Assembly (NCBI GenBank): GCA_014898425.1
Contig: RCSZ01000012.1
Coordinates: 1,674,001-1,738,000, forward strand
Source: Botryotinia globosa
Lineage: Eukaryota > Ascomycota > Leotiomycetes > Helotiales > Sclerotiniaceae
Reading direction: 5' to 3'
DNA length: 64,000 bases
Shown piece after piece: positions 48,823 to 61,900 of this stretch (position 1 is its first letter; each line of letters starts with the position of its first letter). The notes below the pieces were generated by a model. It saw nothing but the letters and a program-made list of their open reading frames with translations. It ran no database searches and was not told the origin of the DNA. Position numbers and translations under genes: made by a program.

Positions 48823-51027
48823 CTTCATTAACGTTAAAATTGTTAGACAGTAAAAAAGTCGGATTGGATTTTTCGGTATGATATCAAAAATATGTGCAAT
48901 AGCTTAAGAAATATAGAACGATAGAATTTTTTTCCGGCAATTTAATTCATCATCAAAGGATATTATCAATGATTAAACATCCACTCAAAGTTTATCGGTG
49001 ATATCTCACAGGCCTGAATGATGAGTAATCTGAGTTCCAAAGTAGAAAAAGAAAACAATTCGGAAACAATTTGGCACCCTCTCTCTTGGTATCTAGTATG
49101 TGCATTCATTAGTATAGTATAGTCAGAGGATCCATTTAGTGTCGATTCTACTTGTTGATCAATCCTTGGGAAAATAAAAACAAAGGTGAGCTGACGATAA
49201 GAAATGTTGAGAATGAAAGAACTGTGATAATTCCCTTTTCAGTATGATTGGATCTGGTGGGACTGGCCAAGGGATGGGCAAGGGCTTCAAAAGGGGGCTT
49301 GCTTGATATAATTCTTCTTACCCGAATAAAGAATGGAAGGATAAATAAGCCAGTGTGTCATCATCTAATTTTTATGAGTAAATGAGTTCATAATGTCATT
49401 TTGTATGAATAGATTTCTCTTGAATAGTTGCTGCAGAGATTGAAATACACCGTCAACTCTCAACTAGAGAGAAAGGTTAATACTCTGGTAATTTGCCAAG
49501 TCATTGATAGAGCCTCTTGAAATCACAGTCAAAAGATCCTTCAGCAGTACAACCTGGGGGGGGGGGGAAAGAGCTCAAATATTCAAACAAACAATGCTTT
49601 GCCTCAAAAAAGACAACTTATGTGTACGTATTTGTATACAGCTTAGTTAATTTGGCAGAGACTCCCATTCAGACTCCAGCCAATTCTTGTTCTGTCCCAT
49701 TGAAAATTAAGGCAACCTGCCTTGGTATCATTATCGATGTAGTTGATCTGAATCCATAATTTAAAGAAAATGAGGTACAGTAGGTGATAATTGGCATGGT
49801 AATGATACGTCATCACTTGCTTAAGTGATGTTCATGATTGGACATGAAATTAATGGAACCATCTCTGCCCTATGATGTGTGAAACTTTCCACAGCTACCT
49901 GAAACATTGTGTGAGAATTAGCCGTGGAAACCACAGTCCATGGAGTAGCATGAGGCTGCTCTGGCACATGATTGATGCCGGGTTATTGCAGGTGCCTACA
50001 TTCTGGTTCAAGAGCCCGATAGACGGCTGGCTGCATGGACTAGATGGAGAAGGATCGTATGTCCAGATAAGATGAGTTGTACGAATGAATGGGCGATCAT
50101 CGGAGGGAGGGCTGAGAAACAGATGTTGAGAGGGCAGATATTTGTGTGAGCCCTATGGTGGAAGGACAAACACAAGGTGGGTTCGTTCGATACCTAGGTA
50201 TGTAGTGGATCTTCTGCTTAAATTCCTACAGCCAGCATATAAGCATGGCCACAAAGGGGAGAAGATTTGCTGTTGTGCCAGCTGACAAAATGAAAAGTGG
50301 TGATGAGAGAAGAGCAAAGAATGAAACGGCTACTTTGAGAGAAACATGGCACTGAAACAATTCTGGATTGAAGCAAGCTGTTGATTCGGTGACCTCCGAA
50401 GTAGCGTCGAGTAAAGGTCTCCTCGGAAGATTTTTCATCTTGAACAACACAACGTCCGTTCCGTTCCATGGAATACTCGAGACCAAAATACAGATTATGC
50501 ACCAATTGATATATATGTTGTACAGTATCCGGCGCAAGGCGACATGACTGCTGCTAATGAGAGGGGCAAGGATAGATTTATCAATTCAGAAAGAATGTAC
50601 GAGCCAGACATTGAAGCCCCCCCAAAACCCACACATTGAATACTTCGTAATCTTGATGATAGTCAAAATGTGAGATGTCAAACTGCCATGAGACATGGAT
50701 ACATATTGGGAAACGATTGATAGCCCTGGTGGCCTTGGGCTGATTGAACGGACAGAAAAATGCACTCACAAATCAAGAGAGAGCCGACAAGGGCAAGAAA
50801 GCACGAACGAAGGATTGAATGCAATCCAATGCAATGCAATCCAATCCAATCCAACGGATGGCATATGGATGAGAGCATTCCTAAGAGACGTTGTACAGAA
50901 GGAGCGGTGGAAGCTGGACGTTGAGGTAGTGGTAGTATGATTGATGGTTATTTCAAGAGGCACATTATCGTAAAATGGAAGCTGCAGATCCAAGCATGCC
51001 AAGACATGATTTTGTAAGACTTGGATC

Positions 51028-51068
51028 TTTCACACCTTTCACACCTTTCACACCTTTCACACCTTTCA
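51028..51068. repeat. TTTCACACC nonamer tandem repeat
   Basis: Four and a half near-perfect copies of the 9-bp unit. Confidence 0.9.
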
Positions 51069-51329
51069 TGCATCATTTTTTGTCCCTTTCTATGGTGAAT
51101 GTCATGATTGGATTAAATGATGATTTTATGGAAAGTGCCCATTAATAAATGGATTTCATTGGGTTTCGACTATTAAAAATTATAATTAGAACCGACCATG
51201 TCCCTAGGTAGTTAACTCATTGTCTAATTAAGCACGCTCGCACGGTAATTAGAACGACAGAACGACCGACCTAGGTAGCTAGGTAGCTGTTAAACATCCA
51301 TTGGAATTTGGAAACCCCGTCACCAAATC

Positions 51330-51362
51330 TATTCTTCTGCCCTTCTGCCCTTCTGCCCTTCT
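51330..51362. repeat. TTCTGCCC tandem repeat
   Basis: Three consecutive copies of the octamer TTCTGCCC, continuing into a CT-rich stretch. Confidence 0.8.
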
Positions 51363-51399
51363 CTCCCCTCTCATCAGCAATTACCTCCCGACTCCCGAG

Positions 51400-51429
51400 C
51401 TACCTACCTACCTACCTACCTACCTACCC
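51400..51429. repeat. (CTAC)n tetramer repeat
   Basis: About seven perfect CTAC units. Shorter runs of the same tetramer occur elsewhere in the window, for example near 3415. Confidence 0.9.
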
Positions 51430-51799
51430 AGGTAGAGAGAGGAAAGCTCATACCCAAGTCAAGCGGACCACGTATCGTGAGACATCTTTGCCCAAATCAA
51501 TAGTAGGTCGTCCGAGCTACAATTTGTGCAGAGATATGGACGGTATCCGGTATGGGGTTGGTGGAGAATGATCCGCGAGGCAAGGGATACAAAAAGAGGA
51601 TGCACTCAACTCCAGTCTCACTATGTGATCAATGACCGGCAAACATCCCTCTCAACGAAGTTATCTCTTCCTTATATACCTATAGGACTAATAATACTTT
51701 CAATCGTATTGACAGAAAAAGCTTGAATCAGGCAAACGGGGAAGAAACAATAGTTGGTCAGAGTACCATGAACATTTAAGGTTTTATGCCGATTCTAAT

Positions 51800-51890
51800 C
51801 TGATGCTGATGCTGATGCTGATGCTGATGCTGATGCTGATGCTGATGCTCATGCTCATGCTCATGCTGATGCTCATGCTGATGCTCATGA
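51800..51890. repeat. (TGATGC)n / (TCATGC)n hexamer array
   Basis: About fifteen hexamers alternating between TGATGC and TCATGC. On the minus strand it opens an artefactual Ser/Ile/Met repeat frame, which is not a gene. Confidence 0.92.
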
Positions 51891-54152
51891 TATATTGCCG
51901 TCTCGACTCCCAAATGAAGAAGTCACGATGATATGGGATCCTTCCTTTTATCGACCACAAGAATCGCAAAGTAAACAAAACCCAGGTCTTGACATTCATA
52001 CAACCTGGTATTCTCGGCGTTATTCATGAAATGCATGCAGAAAGAAAGAAGTCTTACTTGCTCGAAAGTTCTTAATCATCCGTCATATGCATATCGCTCT
52101 TGTGCTCGTTTGCTTCTTCCATTTCCCCTTCATCAACTTTTCATCAATTTCCCAGACGGTCGAAATTCTAGACTTTTCTACCTTCACACATTCGTTTCGA
52201 TATCCAAAGCCTCTCGATTTACATTGAATCCCATCAAGAAGAACATCGCCTCTGTACTCGATACATTAATGCTTCAAGATTTCGACGTTCAATTCGACTT
52301 TATATTCATCGTTTCATAAAACACCCTTCGAAGCCACTTGCGAGTACTTGTACCATCTTGTATGCACAACATTTCCATAACCCCACGTTACTCAGAATCA
52401 CCCCTCAGAGTTCTTCCCACATTACACTGCCGATACTAAATACATGATGCAGCAATAAATAGCAGTCGGCAAACTCTCCAAGAACCCAAGTAGCACTGCA
52501 GTCAGATTCTCGAGTTAGGAACCAAACGGCGTTACATGAGATTTGACTCTTTGAACTTCCAAAAAGCATTATACTGTCCCATTTTGCTTATTTTAAGATA
52601 AGGATTAGGGACTTGCATTGAACTCGGCAATATTGGAGTAGGGTCTGATCGACATTCGTACTGGAAATCGATCTCTTGTCTAGATACCTACTTGAAGCAT
52701 CAGGATTCTTGCTCGGAGCCTTATCAGACTTGTTGGAGCCTTTCCCATTTCCTACACCGATATTCAGGAGATATAAATCTTCATTCTTGATAGGCCATTG
52801 TGTCAAATGGTCAGATTGACATGACTTGTGGTCCGAGAAATCTGGCGTATCTGGAAGTCTTTGCTCTCTTTCTCCAAGGGTGATTGGGAAAGGGTGTGAA
52901 TCACGACGAATTTTGAAATTCAACACAATCAACAGGATCGATTGGGTGCTTTGAAGTGAAGATTGAATCATTCATTGACAAAATCATCAACAAGCTCGGC
53001 CTTGAAGATTCTCCGAGCCGAGTTGTTCTCCTACTCTTCAGACGAGCACACAACTATAGCAACGCTGCTTATTGTTTGCTCCCACTTGAGGACTTCACAA
53101 AATACTTTCCAAAGGAACTATGGTCTGAAAGATTGTTGATAAAGTATTCTTTGAGAAGCTGCATCCACTCAAAGTAAGTATTCCTTGAAGTGATCATCCT
53201 CTCTCTTCATCATACAGATGAGTTTGCATATCCTGCCGCCTTGATTGTATCTCTTCTATGAGTTTCTCACAGAATAGCCAAGTAAACATTTCATTCCTCC
53301 TTTCTCCTGTCTTTGCGGGATACATTCTATTATAACACGTCCACAATCATTGCTAACATAATTTCAGACTATTGTTCCTTGACTTGATCACCAAACCTGA
53401 TCTACATCCTCTTTTAGTCAGCTTGAACCAAGAGTAATTCACTGCTGAGGAACAGATCTCAATAAATAGAAGTTCGAGCAAAAGGTAAGCCATCCATCCA
53501 GTATTCCAATAGGAACATTCCGAGATTCACCTTCTCTCCCCACCATCCACCTTAGCGTCGAACTCCTCTCCTCCAACAATTTGAATTCCTCAATTTCAAA
53601 CTTCGATCTTCCTCTCCTCCTCTCCTCGACACACAACTATTTTACAGCTTATGAGAATCAATTGTTAATTTGATCAGATCCCCAGTTATAGCATGGGATG
53701 ATTCTATAAGTTCATGCGTTGCAATATTACACATAATTTTGTACAATTCTCTTGAAGTTGTCAAGTCAAAGCTGTTCGAGAATCCCTCAAGTTGCGCCTT
53801 GTTCTCAGAAGTTGAAACCGTGTGAGTTACATTATTTCACTATAACTGCGGTAATCCTGCCAGAAGATACAAACATGAATGAGGAGTATTCTTGACACTA
53901 ATCTCTGTGGTTTACTTTGGTAGATCTACTACAATCTACCACCTTTGACGCAATCAAGTCCCCAACAATTTCCTACAAATTCCTACAAAAACAATAAGAC
54001 CCAGAGCCACTGTAAGTTTACATACCGAATGAAGCATGCTCTTACCACCTGGTATCTGCAGCATATCTGTTGTCCACGGGTCACTTGACAACATAGCTGA
54101 CACTCTGCAGATTCACCACTCACAGAAAAAGTTCATTTAAAATTCTGCCAAG

Positions 54153-57100
54153 ATGTTAGGGGTTGGACCGATGACATGTAAGTTTATTTTGTCATTATAT
54201 TGTGCTTTTGGTTGGCACCTATAGTCACTTGATATACGGCTCTGCTTAGCATACAGTCATAGATTGCTTCTCTTTTCACAATTCTGATCACCATTATTCC
54301 CCGAGCACTGCAATACTCTCAAATTCCTTCCTCAAATTCCTTCCTCATATTCCTTCCTCAAATTCCTTCCTCATATTCCTTCCTCAAATTCCTTCCTCAT
54401 ATTCCTTCCTCATATTCCTTCCTCGAGCACAACCTCACCATAAAACTGTCAATTTCTCTTATCAAAATCACTTGGTTTCCACACTTTCTCATCCTCTCAC
54501 TGTTCTCCGAAAACATTCCCTGAAAATATTCGAATTTTAACTCAAACAGACCAAGCAGCACCAAAACCAAAGAAGCCGAAGTCGCATGCAAGAGGTGCGA
54601 CGATACCAGGAGCTTCAACACAAAATTCTATACCTACCCCATCGACACCTGGCTCATCATCAAGTGTCTTCAGCGGATATGCCAATGCACAAGTTCACCA
54701 ATCTTCTCAAACTCCACAACCATCAACCCCATCACTGCAAACAACAGGATCATTTGACAGTAGTAACTTTCACACTGGCGTCAGCGATAACTCCACCGGT
54801 ACAAAGAAATCTGGTGGTTTCTTTCGACTTTTCAAGAAAGACTCAAGATCTGATGGTGCAAGAAGTATTGAGGATCTTCCCAGTCGAGGAAAGACCTTAT
54901 ATAGTCGCAGTGAAGATCGTTCCCCACCACCGGTAGACCATGAGCCAATCGATCCAATTGATGAAATGGGTGTCTTGCCAACCCCGGATTTCATTCGTCC
55001 GCTACCAGGCCAAAGACTCATTCCCCGAAGAGAGCCAAACGCACTTTATAAAGTGCCATCGAGCCCACTTGCAAATACACAAATTGGAAGAGCCAGAGCC
55101 AGGGCTGCGGCCAGATTGACTGAGTCAATTTCTGAGGTATCAGAGTCTGATTGGCAAACTACTAATGCTGGTGATGAGGAAGAGTCAGCAATAGCTGATT
55201 CATTATCGTTCTATGATGAAACTTCTCGCGACTTCAATGTGATGAAGAACATTGAAGAGCAATATGAATATGTTGCCATAGCATCAGCACCAACAGGTGA
55301 TGATGCTGCTGTTGCTGAATGGATCAACTACATCAAGTCATACTCCAGCGTAAGTAATCACTTTTACTTATCCGATTTTCGAATCATCGAGTGCCCCTCC
55401 GCATCCTATTTGGATCGAGCTAATCTATTCGTAGGGTTCTTTCAACATCTCAAAGCCCCCAGCTCCACCCCCACGTAATGCAAGGTTTGATTTTCTGCCA
55501 GCCATATATCCACATGACGAAGAAACGAGAATTGCAAAGCACTATACCATAAATTTGCCCTGGACTCCGGAATTAGGTGGAAAGACCATTGCTTTGATGG
55601 AAGCAGCAGCAAAACGATTTCGCCTCAATAGTGCTTCCGTCAGTATTTTTGATGGACGTCATGAGATTTTGAAAGTTGAAGTTGGGTACAATCTCATGAC
55701 GTTGGAGCGCACCACAAGCATTTCAGCCCATGCTCTCTATTCAGAGGACGTCTTCGTCATCTTGGACACACATCAGGTTTGTTACTCTGCTTCCTGTTAC
55801 ATATCAACCTTAATGCTAATGATGGTTTAGGATTGGCGTTTTGCGAGAAGTCCATGGGTTACTGGTCCACCTCACATCCGATTCTTTGCCGGAGCACCTC
55901 TGATCTCAGATTCTGGTGAGATCATTGGAGTCTTTTCAATTTTTAGCAAAGCCCCTAGAAATGAGTTCGCTCGAGGAGACCGAAAAGAGCTAGCTGAATT
56001 TGCAGCTCTTTCTGTCAAGGATATTTGTTTACATAGTGAGCGTATGGCTAACCCAGATTTGCGTCGTTCTCCTGTTGCATCATCAAGGAGGGATACAAAA
56101 ATCAATTTGCTTCCAAATCCACTTCAACTTCAGAGGCAAATATCTCCTCTGGTCACTCAGCCTGCTTACTTCCCCATGGGACTTCAATTTCAACAACCAA
56201 ATCCTTTGGCGAAGCAAACAGATTCCTTAAGAGAGGGAGAGGATGTTTCTGGGAACGTGTCTCCTGAATCTTCGATTCGTGATTCTGAAATACTTTATAT
56301 GGCCGCTCCCGGACATTACCGAAGCATTTCTGCGGAGTCCGCATTTCCTACCCAAAATTCGCCAGAGGCTTTCCGCCAGTATCTGACCCCTCCCCGACCT
56401 CAGAATTTGCCAGGTTCGGAGGACCCTGATAGCCGTCCTTATTCGACAAGCGACCTGACATCAATGGATTTGCCGCGAAACAACACTCCGAATGACACTT
56501 TTAATGACACTTTCCATTCTGGAGACAGTTACAGCCACCAATTTGACCTTGATGGTCCAGCGACTCCCAAGCAACCGAAGTTTGTCTTCCCAAATACAAT
56601 CTATCGTAACCTTGGTCCATCAACCAGTGGAATATCTTTGAATAATAGCTTTGGTCGTTTGTATATGGAAAGCGATAGCATGGTAGGAAGCACGTATCAA
56701 CAAGAGCTATCAGAACCAGAGCCTGCAACGCCAAGCACCTTGCTCTCCAGACCATTTTCATCAATGAGCTCAACGTCAATTGGAACCACTCTTTCCAGCA
56801 GGATTGGTGGACCTAATCAAGGTGATGAAGTTATTCCTCCCAGCGCTCCTTTGTCAAATATGTCAGAAGCAGTTTTCTCATGCACCTTCAGTGGCACAAA
56901 ATTTGGTTTTGATCAAGTATATGCTGTTCAAGTAGATTGTCCGTACCCTGGTATGTCGGATAGAGATCTTTTGGGACCGGACGGTCTCAAACTGAAAATC
57001 TTAGCATCTTATGGTCTACCTTGCGGCTTTGAGTCTGAGCTTAACAACAGTTTGACTCTGAAAACCGCTTTCTTGAAAGGCTTGCGCACCAGTGAGTTAC

Positions 57101-57486
57101 GCTACACCTGGACTCAAGACGAGGCACCACGAACTCGAGAAGAGGGAGCTCAGTATAAGTTCGGTATTTTAATGCCACTCTGTCCCGTACAACAGACCAG
57201 ATCTCGTGATCATGGTATTGTGTACGCCATGTTCAGGAAGGCGAATGCGTCGTCTCATAACAAGCTTCAGCCAATTGGGGTGGATGCACACGCATTAGAC
57301 CGTGCAGCTATTTCAATGACAGTTATTCTCTTTCATCTTGATATTACAGATGTTGAAACCCAATTGCTTGCAAAGCAGAAGGCGTCAACACGGGGTACCC
57401 CAACCATTATTGGTGCTACTGAAGTTGGCCAGATCTACTATAGTAGACGCTCAACCTCAAATTACAGCAAGCATTCCTCTTTTTGA
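54153..57486 (+). CDS. Large GAF-domain protein
   Basis: Exons 54153-54177, 54550-55349, 55435-55776 and 55831-57486 give 940 aa, with all phases matching. Exon 1 encodes only MLGVGPMT and lies before a 372-nt intron. Residues 9-275 are Ser/Pro-rich and basic (KKSGGFFRLFKKD). A GAF-like domain spans about 315-470: NLPWTPELGGKTIALMEAAA, SVSIFDGRHEILKVEVGYN, ARSPWVTGPPHIRFFAGAPL and GEIIGVFSIFSKAPR. This is the GAF type seen at the front of fungal hybrid histidine kinases, but no kinase or receiver domain follows. Instead there is a long disordered region and a second folded-looking part near 700-900 (CTFSGTKFGFDQVYAVQVDC). Probably a signalling or scaffold protein; ligand unknown. The start is supported by splice phase alone. 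Confidence 0.85.
54319..54422. repeat. 13-bp minisatellite in the first intron of the GAF gene
   Basis: Eight consecutive 13-bp units of TCAAATTCCTTCC or TCATATTCCTTCC, differing only at one A/T position. The array is pyrimidine-rich and lies entirely inside the 372-nt intron. Confidence 0.93.
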
Positions 57487-58948
57487 TCTGGTCAATCTCT
57501 CGAGAAATGTTTCCGGAATGAAGAGAAACTTTTTCACGTTGAATCTGATATTCATTGATTGGCCGCTCGGTGTTTACAATGCTCAGAGCATCGTTGGCTC
57601 ACTTTCTCAGCCGGTTTTACGATAAAAACTTACTCAAATTTCGACTTCACATATTTTCAAATGGACTTCACATATACGGTCTTTTTCTGCAAATTCATAC
57701 AATTTCTTTTACTGATTTTCCTTTGTTAAAAAGACTGCTATTGACTTATGAGGATCTACGACGGCGTTGTTATTTACATGGAAGAATAGGTAATTCTGAG
57801 GAAAATGGCAATTTAATGATTTGATTGGCAATCAAATCGAATTTACCACCTCTGAACAAAGCCGAATCTCAACAGGGTGAAGAAGAAAGGGTTGGTATGA
57901 ACCAAAAAGATACCAAGGTCGGCGTTGTGGGATGTGGATGAAGGAGTGGATGGGAATTTAAATATGGTACCTATGGTAGGCTTCTAGGCAATTGATGTGG
58001 CGGTAATTGCAGGCATGGCGGAACTTGAAAAAAAGAAGCTACAAAGGTCTCGAAAATGGTTGGCAATTTCTGTAGAGGATTCTAGACTTGCTGATCTCTT
58101 TACTTCATTTTACATCTCCATTGTTTGATATGGATTGATGCATGCATGAAATCTCGTAGTCGGATCGGTCGTTTGCTGTTGTCATTTACTGAGCAAGTTT
58201 CTCGTGTTGAAGCTAATGAATGGCAGTCATTGGTGAATATGCGTTGCATGTGGATTGATATATGAAACGGTGGATGAGCGGGCTATTTGCCAGGTTATCA
58301 GGTAGATGAGAGAGAATCATCGGGAATGAAAAGTCAATTTATTTAATACGAATGCACGAATGTACGAATGAATGAATGCATGCATGCATGACTGTGAACT
58401 TCAATGTGCCATGCTGTGCTATAGAATGAGATTTAGATGTGTTCTCTTTGCTTTCCTCCTCGATCATTGTCCTTTCCTGCCCTACCCTGCCCTGCCATCT
58501 GATTACGAGATAGATTTCATCCAACAAAGTAAAAGAAAAAAGAACAGTCATGTTGAAAAGGCAATGCAATACAATACAATACAAAATTTATAATCCTCGT
58601 TTTTCATTGCTATTCATTCATTTGCTCGCTCGCTCGTTCGCGTTCATAATATACAATCTCTCCCTCCCTCCCTCCCTCCTTCCCTTTTCCTTTTCCTTTA
58701 CTTCCATCCATCCATCTCCATTCCTCTCCTTGCACATTCATATGAATTCCAATCGTCTAAAATACCCAATTCCAATTCCTATTCCTACTCCTATGCCTAT
58801 ATCTAACTCATACAATTCCTTTTCTCCCCCGTTTCTTCCTTACGCTACCACCCCTGAGCTTCCTTAAAAGCCCCCAGCTTACAACGCTAACAATACTACT
58901 CTTCGATTTTCCACTCCCTTTTCTTTCCACGCACCTCTTCTCAAAGAA
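57487..58948. other. Intergenic, convergent 3' flanks
   Basis: About 1.5 kb with small repeats: ATGCA around 58370-58390, ACAAT around 58565-58580, GCTC around 58625, CTCC at 58660-58678. No gene seen. Confidence 0.5.
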
Positions 58949-61900
58949 CTAAACCTCCTCATCGCTATCCTCCCCAAGCAACTCCCCCTCATCCTCATCC
59001 ACAACCGCGTAATCTCCTCTGCCTCTCGCAAAACTGTCTCTAGTCGTGAATCTCCTATTCGGCACATTTCTCCCCAAAGCTCCTGAAGCTGAGCGCCATA
59101 GTGACGATGCAAGGAGTGGGATTGCTTGGGCGACTGCTACTGCTGCTGCTACGGCCATTACTGGGTATTTAATGTATGGAGCTTCGTCATTGAATGATGC
59201 TGTGAGGTATATTAGAGGGCAACTCTTAGTGGAACTGGAGAGGAAAGATAAGAAAATTAAGGGGAGGGACGTGAAGGAGGGAGAGATAAAACCATACCTT
59301 GTTCGCCCAGCCTAATCTGACCGAACTTACCAGTCCAGTTTCTCCAGACCCAAGTGCCAACCGCAGCCGCAATACCAATAGGAATAATAATCGCAAAGAA
59401 GATAGCCCAACCTGAAGCCGCATGTTTCCTGTTGAATTCATCTTCATGGCCCGCGCAAGAATGTGCTTCATCGCTAACATCCAGTTCTCTACCACCTTGG
59501 CATGTTGTGAGGGGAAGACGACGGTATCCTGTAGGCCTAAAGTATTCCACAACATTTTCATCGATGCGACAGATTTCGGAATGGTCTGGTGGTGAGTAAC
59601 CTTTAACGAGAATACATGATCCATCGCCTTGGCGCTCGTAGTTAAGATCACTGATTTTGGGTTAGCTTTTATGAATTGGATATCAGAAAATAGAACTTAC
59701 CACTCAAAATCTCGCCTAGTACAACTGCAATTCCTGGCGATATTATGAAGCGAAGGAATTAACCTTCCATTATAACATTCGGCATCGGTTCTCTTTCGAT
59801 GATATTGAGAGACATGTCCAAAGAGACAGTCATCATCTTGCAGAGGATGTTTTGGTTGCCAAAGATAATAATCTCCACCCTCGACGTCGTTCTCATCAAG
59901 ATCACACTGTCTATCTCTCAAACCCGAGAGATCAAGATTGATAGTTGTGAGAGCACCATCGACCGTGCCCCAAAGAAGAAAGTTTCGAGCGTTGTCACTT
60001 GGAACCGTAGTGAGATCCTCAACCTTCATTTCCGCATCGGAGAATTTGTATGGAATCCAAGTATCTCCCTCATCTAGAGAATAGTGGACTTCATTTACCG
60101 ATGCATTTTCTTTCACGATGACGATGATTGAGCCTTGATCTCCAAACTTCCACATGTAAGCTCCCTTTTTGACCCACTTCCAGTTTATGCCAGCGTCCGT
60201 GGTAATGAAGGTGTCGGCATCTTTGTAATCTGTGAGGAATTCGCCAACATTGCCAACGCCCATCATCAAACCAATTGCTGATTGAGAAGAGTAGGTATGG
60301 CTTTTATCAACTCTCTCGGTATAACCATGAATATTCAATGAGCATTTTTCCTCTGAACCACTGCATCCCCACTTCTTTCCATCTGGACCTTGTGCAGGAG
60401 GTTTTATTGGAGCCCATTCTGCACCATCATTGTGGGTAATCATGGTCTTGAGCTTCTTATTTTCCTTCTTGTAGTTCTTCGATCCTGCATTCGCAACAAC
60501 GTTGACCACGGCAACTCCTTCGATTCCAAACATCTTCTCGAAGTCCACATAACCAGCGCTGTCTCTATCCACAGCATTCAAACTTAGAACATATGAAGTA
60601 CCGTTAGAATTACTCTTAATGATGGTTCCAAATTCCTTGCCCTTCTCATTGTTCGTTGTGACATGTAGAAAAACAGAATGAGTAGAGCTATCAAGCACAG
60701 TGTAGCCAACTTGATGATCAATTTCGAAACCATGAGGGAACTTCGCATCGGCAAAGTTGACACCATCAAAACTTGCATCGACTTTCAAAGTTTGGTGCTC
60801 ATTATCTTTTGTAGCAACAACAATGAACTCGGACATCGTAGCGAAATCAACTACATTGGTGAAATGCACTGTGGCCGGCTCACTAAAAAAGTCTGTGCTC
60901 GAGACAAGCTGATACGGATTGTTGGCGTCGTTGTTTTCACGTTCTTTGACTTCGCAGTAAATCAATTTATCATCACGTTGTTGATTTGGGGCTTCTTTGA
61001 TGAACTCGCACTTTCGGACATATCGCTGGAGCGTTTTCCAGGTGCTATCTCCTCGGTCTTGCGTGAGCGAAGCTACAGTATGGCAGTTATCAGTACCTTC
61101 GCACTTCTCACCCATCCATATGAACCAGTCCTTTTTTCTAGGGTGGAAGTTCATTGCGAGAGCTTCACGACTTGGTGGGTGGGGAGCTTTGAAGCTTCTG
61201 ATATTTTCTCCACGATCGACAGAGTAAAAAACAGTTTCGGTCTTTGTCAAGAAGAATACAACATCATTAAAGTACTGATTGGCGTAAATTCGAACAATTT
61301 TCTCATCCTTCAGGATTTGCTTCCACGTTTTTCCATGATCGTGAGTGAGCCAGACTGTTTCCTGGTCGGTTTGTAATACGATTGTTTCGTCCACCTGGGT
61401 GCTAACGCCAGTTCTTTCAAGGTATTGTTTATCCAGGAATGCTTTGCCCTTGAATATGAATTCAGTCGAGTTTCCTTTACCCGAAGCAGGAGGCGCTGCG
61501 GAAGTCGAGCATTTATGTTCGACTAAATCGTCCTTCTGCTTGCCACTGTCTCGCTTACAAGTATTTCCTGGAATTAGACGCCACCCGGAAGATCCTTTAA
61601 ACGTGTCATCGGGACCAAATGCTTTGCATTGACCTTCCGGAACGATCAAAGCACCTTTTTGTATGCATTCCTTAAGATCATCACTTCTGATAAAGTTATA
61701 ATCGCACTCGAAATCGGCGTCTGTACAAGGGCAGTCGTCTGTTTGAACAACTGGGTCTTTGAATTCTTGTTTCATGAAGCAATCTGCGTCGGCTTTGCGA
61801 CGCATGTAATGTTGGGTGTGGCCCATAAGACAAGCCGGGTTACCGTCATCATCCAGCCTCGCGTACCATTTCTCCAAATCATCCTTTTTGCATTCTCTTT

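Larger units (their letters stand above)
48823..54152. other. Large gene-poor region rich in microsatellites
   Basis: About 5.3 kb without a convincing gene. It holds a G-run at 49557-49567, ATCCA/ATGCA repeats at 50815-50855, and the repeat cluster 51.0-51.9 kb listed separately. Short frames at 49517, 52588-52971 (-) and 52956-53177 (+) lack motifs and are not called. The last part presumably contains the leader of the GAF gene. Confidence 0.5.

Noticed and set aside
51800..51890. Regular repeats that might suggest a CRISPR array
   Set aside because: Hexamer microsatellite without spacers, in a eukaryotic genome.
52956..53177. 73-codon plus-strand frame with helical character
   Set aside because: Could be an exon, but no consistent upstream or downstream exon was found.
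59046..59315. 89-codon plus-strand frame with an Ala-rich segment
   Set aside because: Antisense to the last two exons and intron of VPS10, where exon phases fit the minus-strand gene exactly.
60678..61376. 232-codon plus-strand frame
   Set aside because: Antisense to the VPS10 coding exon, with no motif; long only because the opposite strand is coding.
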